From Trichaptum fuscoviolaceum (Eukaryota > Basidiomycota > Agaricomycetes > Hymenochaetales > Trichaptaceae): 64,000 bases of DNA. Numbering within the stretch: the first letter of the stretch is position 1; every line of letters starts with the position of its first letter. Below the pieces are notes generated by a model, which did not search any database, was not told where the DNA came from, and was given only the letters and a program-made list of their open reading frames with translations. Below are positions 47,383-57,590 of this stretch, one piece after another. Location: positions 434,001 to 498,000 of the forward strand of contig CAJSYZ010000008.1 in assembly GCA_910574455.1 (NCBI GenBank). The letters run 5' to 3'. The position numbers were made by a program, and so were the translations under genes.

Positions 47383-48119
47383 CTAGTCGAGGCGAAAGCG
47401 GTTGATCAACGAGGTCGCTCAGTGGACGCAAACTCGGGTGCTTCAGTAACTGCACCAGAATGGTTGTTGAAGACTGGATGGCAAACTTCCCAGACTGAGG
47501 GTGAGAAAGGTAGCAAGCAAATAAGAGTGTAAATGCTCACATTCTCAGAAGTGGTTTGCTACTTAAGAGATTGGACTCAAGATTGGACCCAGGAAAATGG
47601 GTGGCAACTTCCTACACTGAAATTGAGGGTGAGAATGGCATTCAAGAACAGATGGAAGAAGAATATGCTTACGTTTTCGGAAGGGGACCTGCCGTCCAAA
47701 CTAATGGACCCAAGGCGTACATCCTAACTCTGAAGTTCAGTGAACGATCGAGCGTCGAAGAAAAGGTACCTACGATGTAATGAAAAAGCCTCTGCTATAC
47801 TGGCAATGTCAAGTAGACGATGCCAACTCTAATTACCCTGTAAGTGAGTGTCCTCAACAATCGTTTCGGAGGATATGCTGGCGCGGCGGATGCAAAGGCG
47901 TAGATCGATGATGGTCAGATCGATGGAGGGTTGTCCAGGGTGCATCGGAAGCAACACCCTGTGCGCAGAATCGTCGAAGGAGGCGAATCAGTCGACGAGT
48001 AGCACAAGAACTAGGCGGACGTTTTGGGATTGGGGTGCTTGAATAGCGAATACTGGGCTGGTCCGGCCACTGATCGGGTGGCACGGGCGGCGAAAACAGG
48101 CTGTCGAGGAACAGGGGTA
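47383..48119. other. Unassigned sequence between TIR element and glucan-synthase fragment
   Basis: Two overlapping plus ORFs (47533-47727 and 47556-47780) contain near-duplicate words (GGGTGGCAACTTCC, ATGCTCACATTCTCAGAAG / ATGCTTACGTTTTCGGAAG) 90-130 bp apart, indicating an internal duplication. No family is recognised. Confidence 0.35.
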
Positions 48120-49254
48120 CTTTCTATTGAGGTTCAAAGGTCGAATGAAAGGTAGTGTCCATCCCAAGCAATGGCAAGTACTGGCACTTGGCTCGGTAGC
48201 TGATAATATCAATGACATATGGGGTTGTCCTTCGGATGACTTCTCATTGGACGAATAAACATCTCGAATGGCGTCGGTTTCCGCAAAGATACTTACTATC
48301 CCGTTGGTCTGGGATCCATCTTGGGTTGGGTCGTAGTCAGGTGGGCTGTAGGAGAACTCCGGCTCTCCAGTTGACATAGCGCACCCGCAGCGTCCGTCAA
48401 CTGTATTGTGCATCAGGAAGTTCACTCCTCTGTTGAAACCCCACGTATTGAGCGGACCATGGGCGAGGATGTGAGGGACACGGCGCTGGTGAGCAAAATT
48501 CCTGTCCGCATGCACAATAGTATAGGCTGATGCAGCAGACCAGTCGCTCGTCACACCCTCATATGCAGCCCATGTCGTCCGGTTCTGTCCGTACTTCCAC
48601 GAGTACCTGAACATATCCGCGCCCAGCGCCTGGTGTATGAACGCGTATTTCCCAGAGCCCAAGTCGAACGCGAACGCATCGTTGTCATAGTCCACGGAGG
48701 GGAAGACCATGGGATTGCGGGCGGAGCCCTTGTGCACAAGGAGATGGTCGCGTGCGTTCGTTGAGGAAGTACTGTCCGTCATGCCCGTCAGTGTCGCATT
48801 CCACACCCGCGAGCTAGTCCCAGCGCCCGAAATCGTCGCAGGATCGGGGTTTGCAACCGCTCCGCAGTTCATGGTGGTGATCGAGGGGCTTCCACCTTTG
48901 CCCGAGCTTGAGACGTTGAACGAGATGCTCGCCGTCACCTGGACACAGTTCATCGGGATGTTGAATTCCAAGCTGATATCGACCGTCGTTGCGTTCGCAT
49001 CGCCCAACTCCGGCTGTATACGAGCATCGTGGCCTGGCCTGAACTTCATCAACTGCGGAGGGACACTCCGCCTCAGGCACAAGCAGCTTGAAGCTAAACG
49101 GATCCATCGTGATACTATTCAAGCGTCCCTGGAACGGCGCGTTGCCGTTGTTGAAGAACGATGACAGCGAGTCTCGCAAAGTGTATGTGTCAAACGGCGC
49201 AAACAGAGAAACAAGACGAAAAAGCAGCCTCTGTGCTGGAGCCGAGGCAGACAT
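48120..49254 (-). pseudogene. Alpha-1,3-glucan synthase gene fragment
   Basis: The minus strand reads PFDTYTLRDSLSSFFNNGNA, ITMDPFSFKLLVPEA, then after a frame change near 49070 PPQLMKFRPGHDARIQPELG DANATTVDISLEFNIPMNC, SSGKGGSPSI, NPDPATISGAGTSSRVWNAT, MVFPSVDYDNDAFAFDLGSG, LGADMFRYSWKYGQNRTTWA, VVHAD-like IVHADRNFAHQRRVPHILAH and WGFNRGVNF. This is the segment right after the N-terminal amylase-like domain of fungal Ags1-type enzymes (normally about 2,400 residues, plasma membrane, cell-wall alpha-glucan). Only about 330 residues are present. The catalytic amylase-like and glycosyltransferase domains and the membrane spans are all missing, and the 3' end loses similarity after about 48350. 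It is a captured or stranded fragment. Confidence 0.8.
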
Positions 49255-49477
49255 TGATGAACGAAGTACATAGGCGGAAGTTGGAGTGATTGGAGAGCTG
49301 TGAATAGCTGATGAAAAGTAATTTAATGAGACGTGAGTTACCCGGAATTTCTGGGACTTACATACTTATTCTAGTGACTACTTGGACTTGTTTCCTAGGG
49401 ACCTTTGGACTTAGCGACTAGCGACCAGCGTCTGTGGGACTTAGCGACTAGCGTCTGTGGATTAGCGACCAGCGTCA

Positions 49478-49660
49478 GCGACCCGGGACCAGCGTCTGAG
49501 CGACCGGGGACCAGCGTCTGAGCGACCGGGGACCAGCGTCTGAGCGACCGGGGACCAGCGTCTGAGCGACCCGGGACCAGCGTCTGAGCGACCAGCGACC
49601 AGGGTCCAGCGACTCAGCGACCAGGGTCCAGCGACTTAGCGACCAGGGTCCAGCGACTGG
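49478..49660 (+). repeat. 22-bp minisatellite
   Basis: Five tandem units GCGACCSGGGACCAGCGTCT + GA run 49478-49587, followed by about three units of a related 22-bp form (GCGACCAGGGTCCAGCGACT). Upstream 49415-49477 holds looser versions. Confidence 0.88.
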
Positions 49661-49741
49661 TGCGGAGAAACCTCGGACCAAGTAGCAGTTCCCACGGAAT
49701 TATGATCAGCATGTCCCCAGGACAAGCCAGGGGATACAGGT

Positions 49742-51345
49742 TGAGCTCAAATAGCGTCTGCGAGTGTTTTCGATAACTTCCTTCTCGTCGCGTACCAACA
49801 TGGACGGCGTCGAGTATACATCCCCGGTGCGGCCCAATAGCGGCATCCATCGCATTCTCCAGGCGAATGATTCGGGTCACCACATGTTCATATCGCATCT
49901 GGACAGAACGCCAGTTGCTGCAAAGAGGTTTGAATTGTGTATAGCTGCTTGGTTCAGAACATGGCACTCAACGTCCTCGACCTGACAGGAGACTTTTTTT
50001 CCTTTACGGAGTCACTTACTCCCTTTTCGCTGCCTTTATACTATGGCGGTTCTTCAATGGCTCGACGCGCTACCTGCCCATGCTCATACCAGGCTTGGAA
50101 TGGGCGGGGTTGATGGACAGACCGGGTCGGAAACCTTCCTCCTCGTTACTCTGGACCATGATCAACATCGGTATTGATTCCTTCGTCGCCACAAGCCTTT
50201 TACCCGCCGTACGATCCTTCCTCAGCGAGCAAGTCTGGCTACGCGTCAAATACGGCTTCCGACCCGTTGAAGTTGTCTTCCGCACGCCGACGAACTGGGA
50301 GTCGGGAAACCTCAAGAAGCTGGCACCCGAAGCACGTGAGAGCCAGCTCTTTAGCTCGATCTACGAGGCTGCGAATTCGAAGTGGGTACATTCGCGACCC
50401 GGCGACTCGTCATGGACATCGATCTGGCGTATTGAGTGTGGACCGACGGGGGCGGTATATGACGCCCTAGCGAGCGGCAGCGCGGACTTTAATCTGGAAG
50501 ATTGGCAGTTGACGGTGTGGCAGAGGAAGCCGGACGGAAGCTGGTTTGGCTGGGAACTTTGGAAGATTAGCAAAGCGGCGGACAACAATGAATTCCAGAA
50601 GGTGTTGGATAAGATGAAGGTGTGTCGTCTTGTTGTTGGACTTCATGCTCATATTCACAATCATCCCTCATTCTTTTAGGAGAGGCTCGAAGAGATGGGG
50701 AAAGGGGATGTCTACAACCGCTTCATTCAAATCTTCAGCAATAAATCTGGGCCAGCTACACCCGCACGTGAGCAAGAGATCCAGCAGGTGTTCGAAAGTG
50801 CAGGGCTCGACTTCCTGCAACTTTGGAATGATGCTCGGATCGCAGCTAATATACCCGCTTCCTGAAAATAGCTCGCATGTACTTCGTGAAAAACTCTAGT
50901 TGTCGTATATCTTATCACTGCGCGCAAACATTATTGGCATTGGGGTGAATTCTTACTGTAAGGAACTATGATTAGTTAGACGATGGTGTGGGTATCTGAT
51001 GTGAGAAAGCTAATAAGTATTATGCATCAAGAAATTCTATAGCTTCGATGCCGCTTGAGCTGCGTGTCTGCTGTGGTTTCGGATCCTTTCTCCATAGAAC
51101 CAGAAGATCCAAGTTCTACAAATGTGTTAATAACTCATCTCAACTTCCATATCTAAAGAGACTCACGCAGGACATCCAACGGCGAAGGCAATCGCAGCAA
51201 GAATAGTGTTGCCTTTGCCGTACCCGAGGGCTTTGTACATATCACCGGCGAATAGAGGGAACGCGAAACCTGCGACCGATCTTAAGCAGGTGGCAGCGGC
51301 GATGGCTGAACAACCGAATATCGCGAAGTTAGTAAGATCGATTTA
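49742..51345 (+). repeat. Left arm of inverted duplication
   Basis: Matches 54095-55370 in inverse orientation. It includes a complete membrane-protein gene and, at 51293-51345, sequence from the C-terminal exon of the MFS gene. About 300 bp (50990-51290) is present only in this arm. Confidence 0.88.
49800..50865 (+). CDS. Uncharacterised membrane-anchored protein, copy 1
   Basis: Three exons. MDGVEYTSPVRPNSGIHRIL ... AAKRFEL is joined by a 52-nt intron (GTGTAT..TGACAG) to RLFFLYGVTYSLFAAFILWR FF, a single clear TM helix. This is followed by PMLIPGLEWAGLMDRP, LLWTMINIGIDSFVATSLLP, FRPVEVVFRTPTNWESGN, SIWRIECGPTGAVYDALASG and DWQLTVWQRKPDGSWFGWEL. After an intron near 50620-50679 comes ERLEEMGKGDVYNRFIQIFS. 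The family is one I know only as an agaricomycete protein of unknown function. An extra base relative to copy 2 near 50856 creates an early stop (NIPAS), removing about a dozen C-terminal residues. It lies in the left arm, convergent with the MFS gene. Confidence 0.7.
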
Positions 51346-53359
51346 CAGTATCAGCAAATACCGGAACGTATACCAGATGCCGCGTATCGAGTGAATGCGT
51401 CAATGATATATGTTTGGATTGAAAGGTTGGAGAGGACGATGCCAGACGAAATGAGAGTAAAGCCCTACGCAGTTTTTCTTGGGTACAGGACAGTAGATCT
51501 GATGAGCTGTGCTTACTATGTCAACGACAATCCAATGAACATGCTCTTGTGCGCACCAGCCTGTTATGATCAAACCAGCGGGAAGTAAGATTGATCCAAC
51601 GAAAAGAAACGCTGCAGAGATTGTCTTGTTAGAGGTAATAAACAAGCTGGCGATAACAATTGAGAGTGCACGTACGCAAACGATACTCCGGCTTCCCCGC
51701 ACCGCCATTCTTTGCCTTCAGCCTTGCGTACAGACCGTCAACTCGACGCGCCGCAATCTGCGATGTACCAGTGAACCCGACGCCCAGCGCGATATAGTTC
51801 AGTCCGGCTATTCCGACATCCTCTTTGTAGATGCCCAGGAAGATACCGGGGATGGTCGTAAGGACGAGGTAGTTGAGGCCGAACGTAAATGCGAGGTATA
51901 GGGCCAGGACCTGGAGGATGGGTTCATTGAAAAAGAGCGTGAAAGGTCTGATGATACCGTAAACCAGAACGTGATCCAAGCTAAAGGACAGAGTTCTTCA
52001 GAAAGTGGTTGCATTGAGTATACAGTATCACTTCTTGGACGCACCCATTTTCATTCACATCACAGACTGTCACTACACGAGAGTATTCCTCAGGCTTTAC
52101 ACCCTTCTCTTTTCGGAGACGGTCAGCCTTTCGGGACAAGATGACTGGGGCATACGCTAAGGAATGCAATGAGCAGGAGACAAACAAATCAGTTGAAGCT
52201 GCCACGCACTTTCTTGTAAAAAAATGAAACCCAGGATCTGCACGACCCCGCAAAAGATGCTTGTCGACCAAAACTGAATTCAACGATCAGCGCCAGGCGG
52301 ATAGCCATACGCGGTAGCAACGTAGCTTACCACCCATTTCCAAGTCGACTTCTCCGCTATCCAGGATCCAGTAATAGGTCCGAGGACGGGCCCGAGCAAT
52401 GGAGCCAAGGAAAACAAGGCTATGGCATATCCACGTTCTTCTGGCCTCCATAAGTCACTGATGGTCCCAGCACCGATCTAGTCTGAATATCAGTCGACGA
52501 TCGCGCACAATACCGCACGGCCACAGAGTAACTCACAGCAAGTGGAGCACTCCCACCAAGTCCAGCAAGAAACCGAAAAACTATCAGTTGGGCTGGGGTC
52601 TTGGCAAAACCGCAAACTAAATTCCAAACTGGTGAGAAAGTCAGTTTTTTCATCGAAATCAGGCACGACATTGTCTACTAACTGAGGTAGAAAAGGTTTG
52701 CACTTTGCAAAACTCGGATGCGACCATAGATCTCAGAGAGTGGTCCAAGAACTAGCGGTCCAAAAGCTGGATCGCCAGAAGACCACATGAGAAGAAGCAT
52801 AGTAAAGGTTAATGTCATAGACCCGTACCATAACCCAGCACGAAAATGCTAATAATAGTGGCAATTTCCGTTGAATTGGTTAAGTGGAATTCGGCAGCGA
52901 TCTGCGTCTCTGCAGCGGGTGCGATCATCGACGATGAAATTGGAGAGAGAACAGTAAATAAAGAGAAGATCCCAGTTGCAATCCACTTTTCTCTTTTCGA
53001 CCAACTGGAGATAGTCAATAGGAAAGTCTGAAGCATGAGTATGGTACGAACTTGTATGGATTGGCTGGATCCTCAGGTTCATCCCAGTCGACGATGATAG
53101 GCTTTGTACCATCGATATCTCTGGCTGCTTCGAGATCAGCTCCCGAATTCACGGCTCCTGTCAATTCTGCTGAGTTAGGGGAAATCGTTTTTTTGGACCG
53201 CTGGACAGTATTCTTGGCAAGAGCAGTCTTCTCGCCATTTTCAATGACAGTTGACGATGGACTACCGCGAAACGATGATATAGGGGGATCGGCCTCGAGC
53301 ATGGTGGTCACAGCAGACTGGGATGAGCCAGGATGAGATGGTCTGCCTTCGACGACCAT
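51037..53359 (-). CDS. MFS transporter, DHA1-type (polyamine/drug exporter-like), complete
   Basis: Multi-exon gene. A cytosolic N-tail (MVVEGRPSHPGSS ... PIIVDWDEPEDPANPYNW, the family's DxxxPxNPxNW hallmark) precedes TM1 (ATGIFSLFTVLSPISSSMIA), AETQIAAEFHLTNSTEI, motif-A-like FGPLVLGPLSEIYGR, VCGFAKTPAQLIVFRFLAGL GGSAPLA, RPEERGYAIALFSLAPLLGP, VLGPITGSWIAEKSTWKWV, the central loop (SRKADRLRKEKGVKPEEYS), SILLPAGLIITGWCAQEHVH W, TNFAIFGCSAIAAATCLRSV AGFAFPLFA, MYKALGYGKGNTILAAIAFA, and a last exon ending FWFYGERIRNHSRHAAQAAS KL. Frames join at every intron checked (for example 53058-53012 and 51156-51110). This is a 12-TM plasma-membrane proton antiporter of the Tpo1/Flr1 group; substrate cannot be told from sequence. 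It sits between the two inverted arms, and its own 3' end lies in the left arm. Confidence 0.82.
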
Positions 53360-54094
53360 GCCGGTGGTTTACTAAGAGAACACAAGTTAGCATGCGGCAT
53401 GCTTCCATAAATCGTACGGATACGTACGTTCGCTCAATGAGAGATCCAGATGCTTCGATCACATCACGTCGACGTTATATATATAGGAGATGTGATGTGC
53501 TTACACTTGAGGTTGAGTGTAAGAACATATTGAGTCGGTGCCCAGAGCGTTGCAATCGCGAAATGACCTAGAATGGTAATACTGTAGTACTTGAACAGCC
53601 CGAGGTTTCTGTTGAAATATGTAGGAGCTAAGCATTAGACTCTCATGTCCAAAGCTGCGCAAAATACCACGTAAATAGTGAGACAACGTCTGGTTTTTCG
53701 TCGGTTCCTAAGAATTCAGTTCGTATTGAAGCCATTTTCTTAGTTGAACCTGGCGCATTACCTTCGGCTGGCCTCGGCCACGCCGGACATACATACATTG
53801 GGCAATTTACTCTGTGTAAGTCATTAGGAGATCGAGACTCCGTTTGGCTCGAACGGGAAGTATTATGTTCTCGGGAGACAGAGAAAGGATAAAACACTCA
53901 AAGTGATGATGGACTCGGATGATGGGCCGCCAAACTCCCTCGAAGGTTGGATTTTAGTAACCTCAAATTAGATCTCCGACTCAGGCTCAGGCTTACATCA
54001 TGACGCGTTCACTCGACTCGGATACGCGGCATCTGCCTCAGGCTCTGGCAGTGCCAGTGGTAAAACATCCGGTGTTTGTTGTTAAATCAGTATT
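53360..54094. other. MFS promoter region and arm spacer
   Basis: No gene is supported. Isolated palindromic words occur at 53970-54065 (GACTCAGGCTCAGGC, GACTCGG, CTCAGGCTCTGGCAGTGCCA), next to the right arm border. Confidence 0.4.
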
Positions 54095-54150
54095 ACTAAC
54101 TTCGTGATACGCGGTTGATCAGCCATCGCCGCTGCTCGTCTAATTAAACG
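54095..54150 (+). pseudogene. Duplicated fragment of the MFS C-terminal exon
   Basis: The plus strand reads TNFVIRG-stop-SAIAAA, matching TNFAIFGCSAIAAA of the complete MFS gene (51293-51345, minus). The right arm therefore once included at least part of the MFS 3' end. Only about 50 bp survives. Confidence 0.65.
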
Positions 54151-54217
54151 CAGTGCCTTACAGTTATAATTCACCCCAATGCTAATAATCTCTGTGCATT
54201 GATGATATATACCTCCA

Positions 54218-55308
54218 TTAGAGATTGTCACGAAGTACATGCGAGCTATCTTCAGGAACGGGTATGTAAGCTGCGGTCCAAGCATCATTAAATAGTTGCA
54301 CGAAGTCGAGCCCTGCACTTTCGAAAACCTGCTGGATCTGTTGGTCACGTTCGAGAGAAGCTAGCTCAGGCGTTTTGCCGAAGATTTGAATGAAGCGGTC
54401 GTAGACATCCGCTTTACCCATCTCTTCGAGCCTCTCCTACAAGGATGAGGGGCTCATTGTGAATATGTGCAAAAGCCAACGACAAAAGACACACCTTCAT
54501 CTTATAAACCACCTTCAGTTTGTCCTCCGTCGCTTTGTTTATCTTCCAAAGTTCCCAGCCAAACCAGCTTCCGTCCGGCTTCCTCTGCCACACCGTCAAC
54601 TGCCAATCTTCTAGACTAAAGTCTGCATTGCCGCTTGCTAGGGCGTCGTAGACCGCTCCCGTTGGTCCACACTCGATACGCCAGATTGATGTCCATGTCG
54701 AGTCGCCAGGTCGTGAATGGACCCACTTCGAATTCGCAGCCTCGTGAATTGAGCTAAAAAGCTGGTTCTCGCGTGCTTCGTGCGCCAGCTTGTTGAGGTT
54801 CCCCGATTCCCAGTTCGTCGGCGTACGGAAGACGACTTCAACGGGTCGGAAGCCGTATTTGACGCGTAGCCAGACTTGCTCGGTGATAAAGGATCGTACG
54901 GCGGGTAAAAGGCTTGTGGCGACGAAGGAGTCGATACCGATGTTGATCATGGTCCAAAGTAACGAGGAGGAAGGTTTCCGACCCGGTCTGTCCATCAAAC
55001 CTGCCCATTCCAAGCCTGGTATGAGCATGGGCAGGTAGCGCGTCGAGCCATTGAAGAACCGCCATAGTATAAAGGCGGCGAAAAGGGAGTAAGTGACTCC
55101 GTAAAGGAAGAAAAGTCTCCTGTCAGGTTGAGGACGTTGAGTGCCATGTTCTGAATCAAGCAGCTATACACAATTCAAACCTCTTCGCAGCAACTGGCGT
55201 TCTGTCCAGATGCGATATGAACATGTGGTGACCCGAATCATTCGCCTGGAGAATGCGATGGATGCCGCTATTGGGCCGCACCGGGGATGTATACTCGACG
55301 CCGTCCAT
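54218..55308 (-). CDS. Uncharacterised membrane-anchored protein, copy 2
   Basis: Inverted paralogue of the gene at 49800, nearly identical in exon 2 (MLIPGLEWAGLMDRPGRKPS, LLWTMINIGIDSFVATSLLP). It has the same 5' intron (GTGTAT..CTGACAG) and a 3' intron near 54495-54437 before ERLEEMGKADVYDRFIQIFG. It differs by scattered substitutions (SFLSE to SFITE, KKLAPEARESQ to NKLAHEARENQ) and a changed 3' exon (KTPELASLERDQQIQQVFES). The full C-terminus PEDSSHVLRDNL is retained, so this copy is the better model of the ancestral protein. One N-terminal TM helix, otherwise soluble; function unknown. Confidence 0.7.
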
Positions 55309-55370
55309 GTTGGTACGCGACGACGAGTGCTATCGAGAACAGACGCTATATGAGCTCGACAGCGACTCGG

Positions 55371-55650
55371 CTTGATTATTAAATTTCCGCGTGCCCGATG
55401 AATGAGCACCGCATCCGAGTTGACGTGCCCCTTTCCCGATTGATCCGACAGCACAAAGAACAGCTTTTGGACTTCACAGCCATGGATGATAAGTTAGTTA
55501 TTCAATGGGTTACTTGGTTCGCTGATACCAGGATGCATAGCTTTGTATGTGGTGTAAGATGCACAAAGCGAAGAGAAAAATCATAATGATTGAAGAATTA
55601 AGCATGGTACACAAATTGCCGAGAATGTCAGTAGCAACCCTCGGAGTCAG
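55371..55650 (-). repeat. Outer part of right inverted-duplication arm
   Basis: Inverse match to 41750-42032. The junction GAGTCGCTGTCGAGCTC near 55360-55375 is uninterrupted here, whereas the left arm has about 7.7 kb inserted at this point. Confidence 0.85.
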
Positions 55651-55975
55651 CGAATAAACGAAGGATCGATTTTAATCTCAAATTAGATATCCGATTAAAC
55701 CTGAGTTTTTTCCCGAGTTTCGCTTTCAATGCAACAAGTTCGAACTCGCAACACCGAAGCTAAGTGACGGAGATCTTTCATTCAAGAGTCGCACATTATA
55801 TCACTTAATCAATGTTTCCTTCCTTCAAAAAGGGAGACCAATTGATGATGGACACGTCTGCGCTGGCAGGCTCAGGTCTTTGTGCAGTTGTCCCTTTCAA
55901 GTTGTTGGGAGATTTTCTTTGTTTCCATCTTCTTATAAGCGTATCTACTATCAACTTGGCAAGGTCACAGCTCAC

Positions 55976-57080
55976 ATGAAGCATCTTCAACTCGTCAATA
56001 TGCACACGCCAGCAGTTAACCCCCTCTTAAATACATCTACCCGCAAGTATTGGGCTCTAGTAGTATCATGGCCAATTGTCATCATGTTTGTGGCATGTCT
56101 TTGTGAGTGAAGTTTCACAGCACTCAGATTCCCGCCTACTTATGTTCCATATTCAGTGGCCAAAATCGTCGGTCCCAAACATATCATTCAAGCTCTCAAT
56201 CGCGTGCCCTTCCAGTTGTCGTCGAACGACGTAGAACATTACCCACAGATCGACTACCCTCTCCTACTCATGAATCAGGAAAGGTTTTTCAAACGCGTCC
56301 TCTATCAGCTTAGGGTCGATAATGGATCACTCGTCGATCTGGCTGAGGTTTGTCGGATGAATCTCGACCACATTGTCGAAGCTATCGATCATGCAGCCGC
56401 TTCCAGCGGAGTCCAGTTTCCTGGATACGATGATTTGCGAGATAGCAGAGAGTCTATGGCCTTGATTCGTCAGTCATTAGAAGAGCTGGAAAACATTATC
56501 AAGAACTCAACGAAGCGGTGCGAGTTTTAGCTTTTAAACTATATCCATTATCGTGCTTAACGGTTCTGATAGACATAGTCTCCATCTGCTCTCTGTCGCA
56601 GACGAAGTTTCCAACTCCTGGGTCTGGATGAGAAGGCACCATATCGAGGATAGCTTTCGGACGTCGCTTTCCCTCCCCGATGAATATCTTGGGAGACTCT
56701 CAAACGTGCTTGAGGACGTGATCTGCAAGACGGAGTTTCAGAAAGTATGGGCAACTGGACTACGCGCAATCGAACCTTCCGACTTTGCATGCGGAGATTG
56801 CACACCGCATTATGTCTTTATACTTTCCAAGATGGGTCCTCAGACTCTGGAAGAGGCGATCAAATTGCTGAAGTACGATGGTGCTGATGATCTTGAAAGA
56901 CTTCTCTGCCCTTTAAGATCCATACAAAATTACGTGGCAGTCTACCGCGATGATTTACGCATCTTACGAGAGCGCGCTCTTCAACCGACCTTCATCAGCA
57001 GTTTCTCTCGCTTCAAATACGCGGAGCTGCAAATAGATTCAGTCAGAAACGCAGTGAAGACCTTCTACGACTTGCTATGA
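55976..57080 (+). CDS. Unrecognised protein with one N-terminal membrane helix
   Basis: Three exons: MKHLQLVNMHTPAV..KYWALVVSWPIVIMFVACL (signal-anchor helix, residues ~24-46), then after an intron 56103-56155 LAKIVGPKHIIQALNRVPFQ, DVEHYPQIDYPLLLMNQERF, LVDLAEVCRMNLDHIVEAID and MALIRQSLEELENIIKNSTK. After a second intron (about 56519-56570) it continues HSLHLLSVADEVSNSWVWMR, SLPDEYLGRLSNVLEDVICK, PQTLEEAIKLLKYDGADDLE and a terminal NAVKTFYDLL. About 345 residues, helical after the anchor. I do not recognise a family. It could alternatively start at the second ATG (about 56000). It is convergent with the downstream transcription-factor gene across 510 bp. Confidence 0.65.
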
Positions 57081-57590
57081 GATGTTGAAGAGGACTTTGT
57101 GCCGTTTCACGTCCGTACCATCCCAATGCCTTGGTCAATCGTACATGTTCTCACTTTACTTTTAGAAAGAGTCCGGTCGTGGGCCGATCCTCGTGGGGAT
57201 ACATGTTGACGTTGACAGGAAGTAGGGGTTGAACAGAAAGTAGAGAGGCTCGTGAATATGAGCATCGCGTGCACACATGCAATTACACATTAAAACTTTA
57301 TAAATTCCAGTCTAGCTTGGTTTGTCTATTCTCAGATGTCCTGGTACATACGATAGTAAATACATGTTATACAACAATAGTACAATTATTAAGTAATGAA
57401 GGCTGATCAATTTCAGATCATTGTAGTAGACAAAGCGATAACAGACAAGAAAGCTTGGGGGCAATAGGTCAAGATCAGAGAATCGTAATTTCATAAGCGC
57501 CAAGAATGGAATAAGACTGAAAGAAAACCGTAGACAGGAAGATCAGAACGACGTTTAATAATGTACGTTGTCTACTAAGCATCAGCCATT
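57081..57590. other. Convergent 3' intergenic region
   Basis: AT-rich DNA between two gene 3' ends, presumably both 3' UTRs. No other feature seen. Confidence 0.4.

Larger units (their letters stand above)
54095..55370 (-). repeat. Right arm of inverted duplication
   Basis: Inverse match to 49742-51345 with about 300 bp missing. It continues directly into 55371-55650, which matches 41750-42032. This shows the pre-insertion order of the left arm. Confidence 0.88.

Noticed and set aside
49475..49681. 68-codon minus ORF of Trp/Ser/Arg repeats
   Set aside because: Direct translation of the 22-bp minisatellite.
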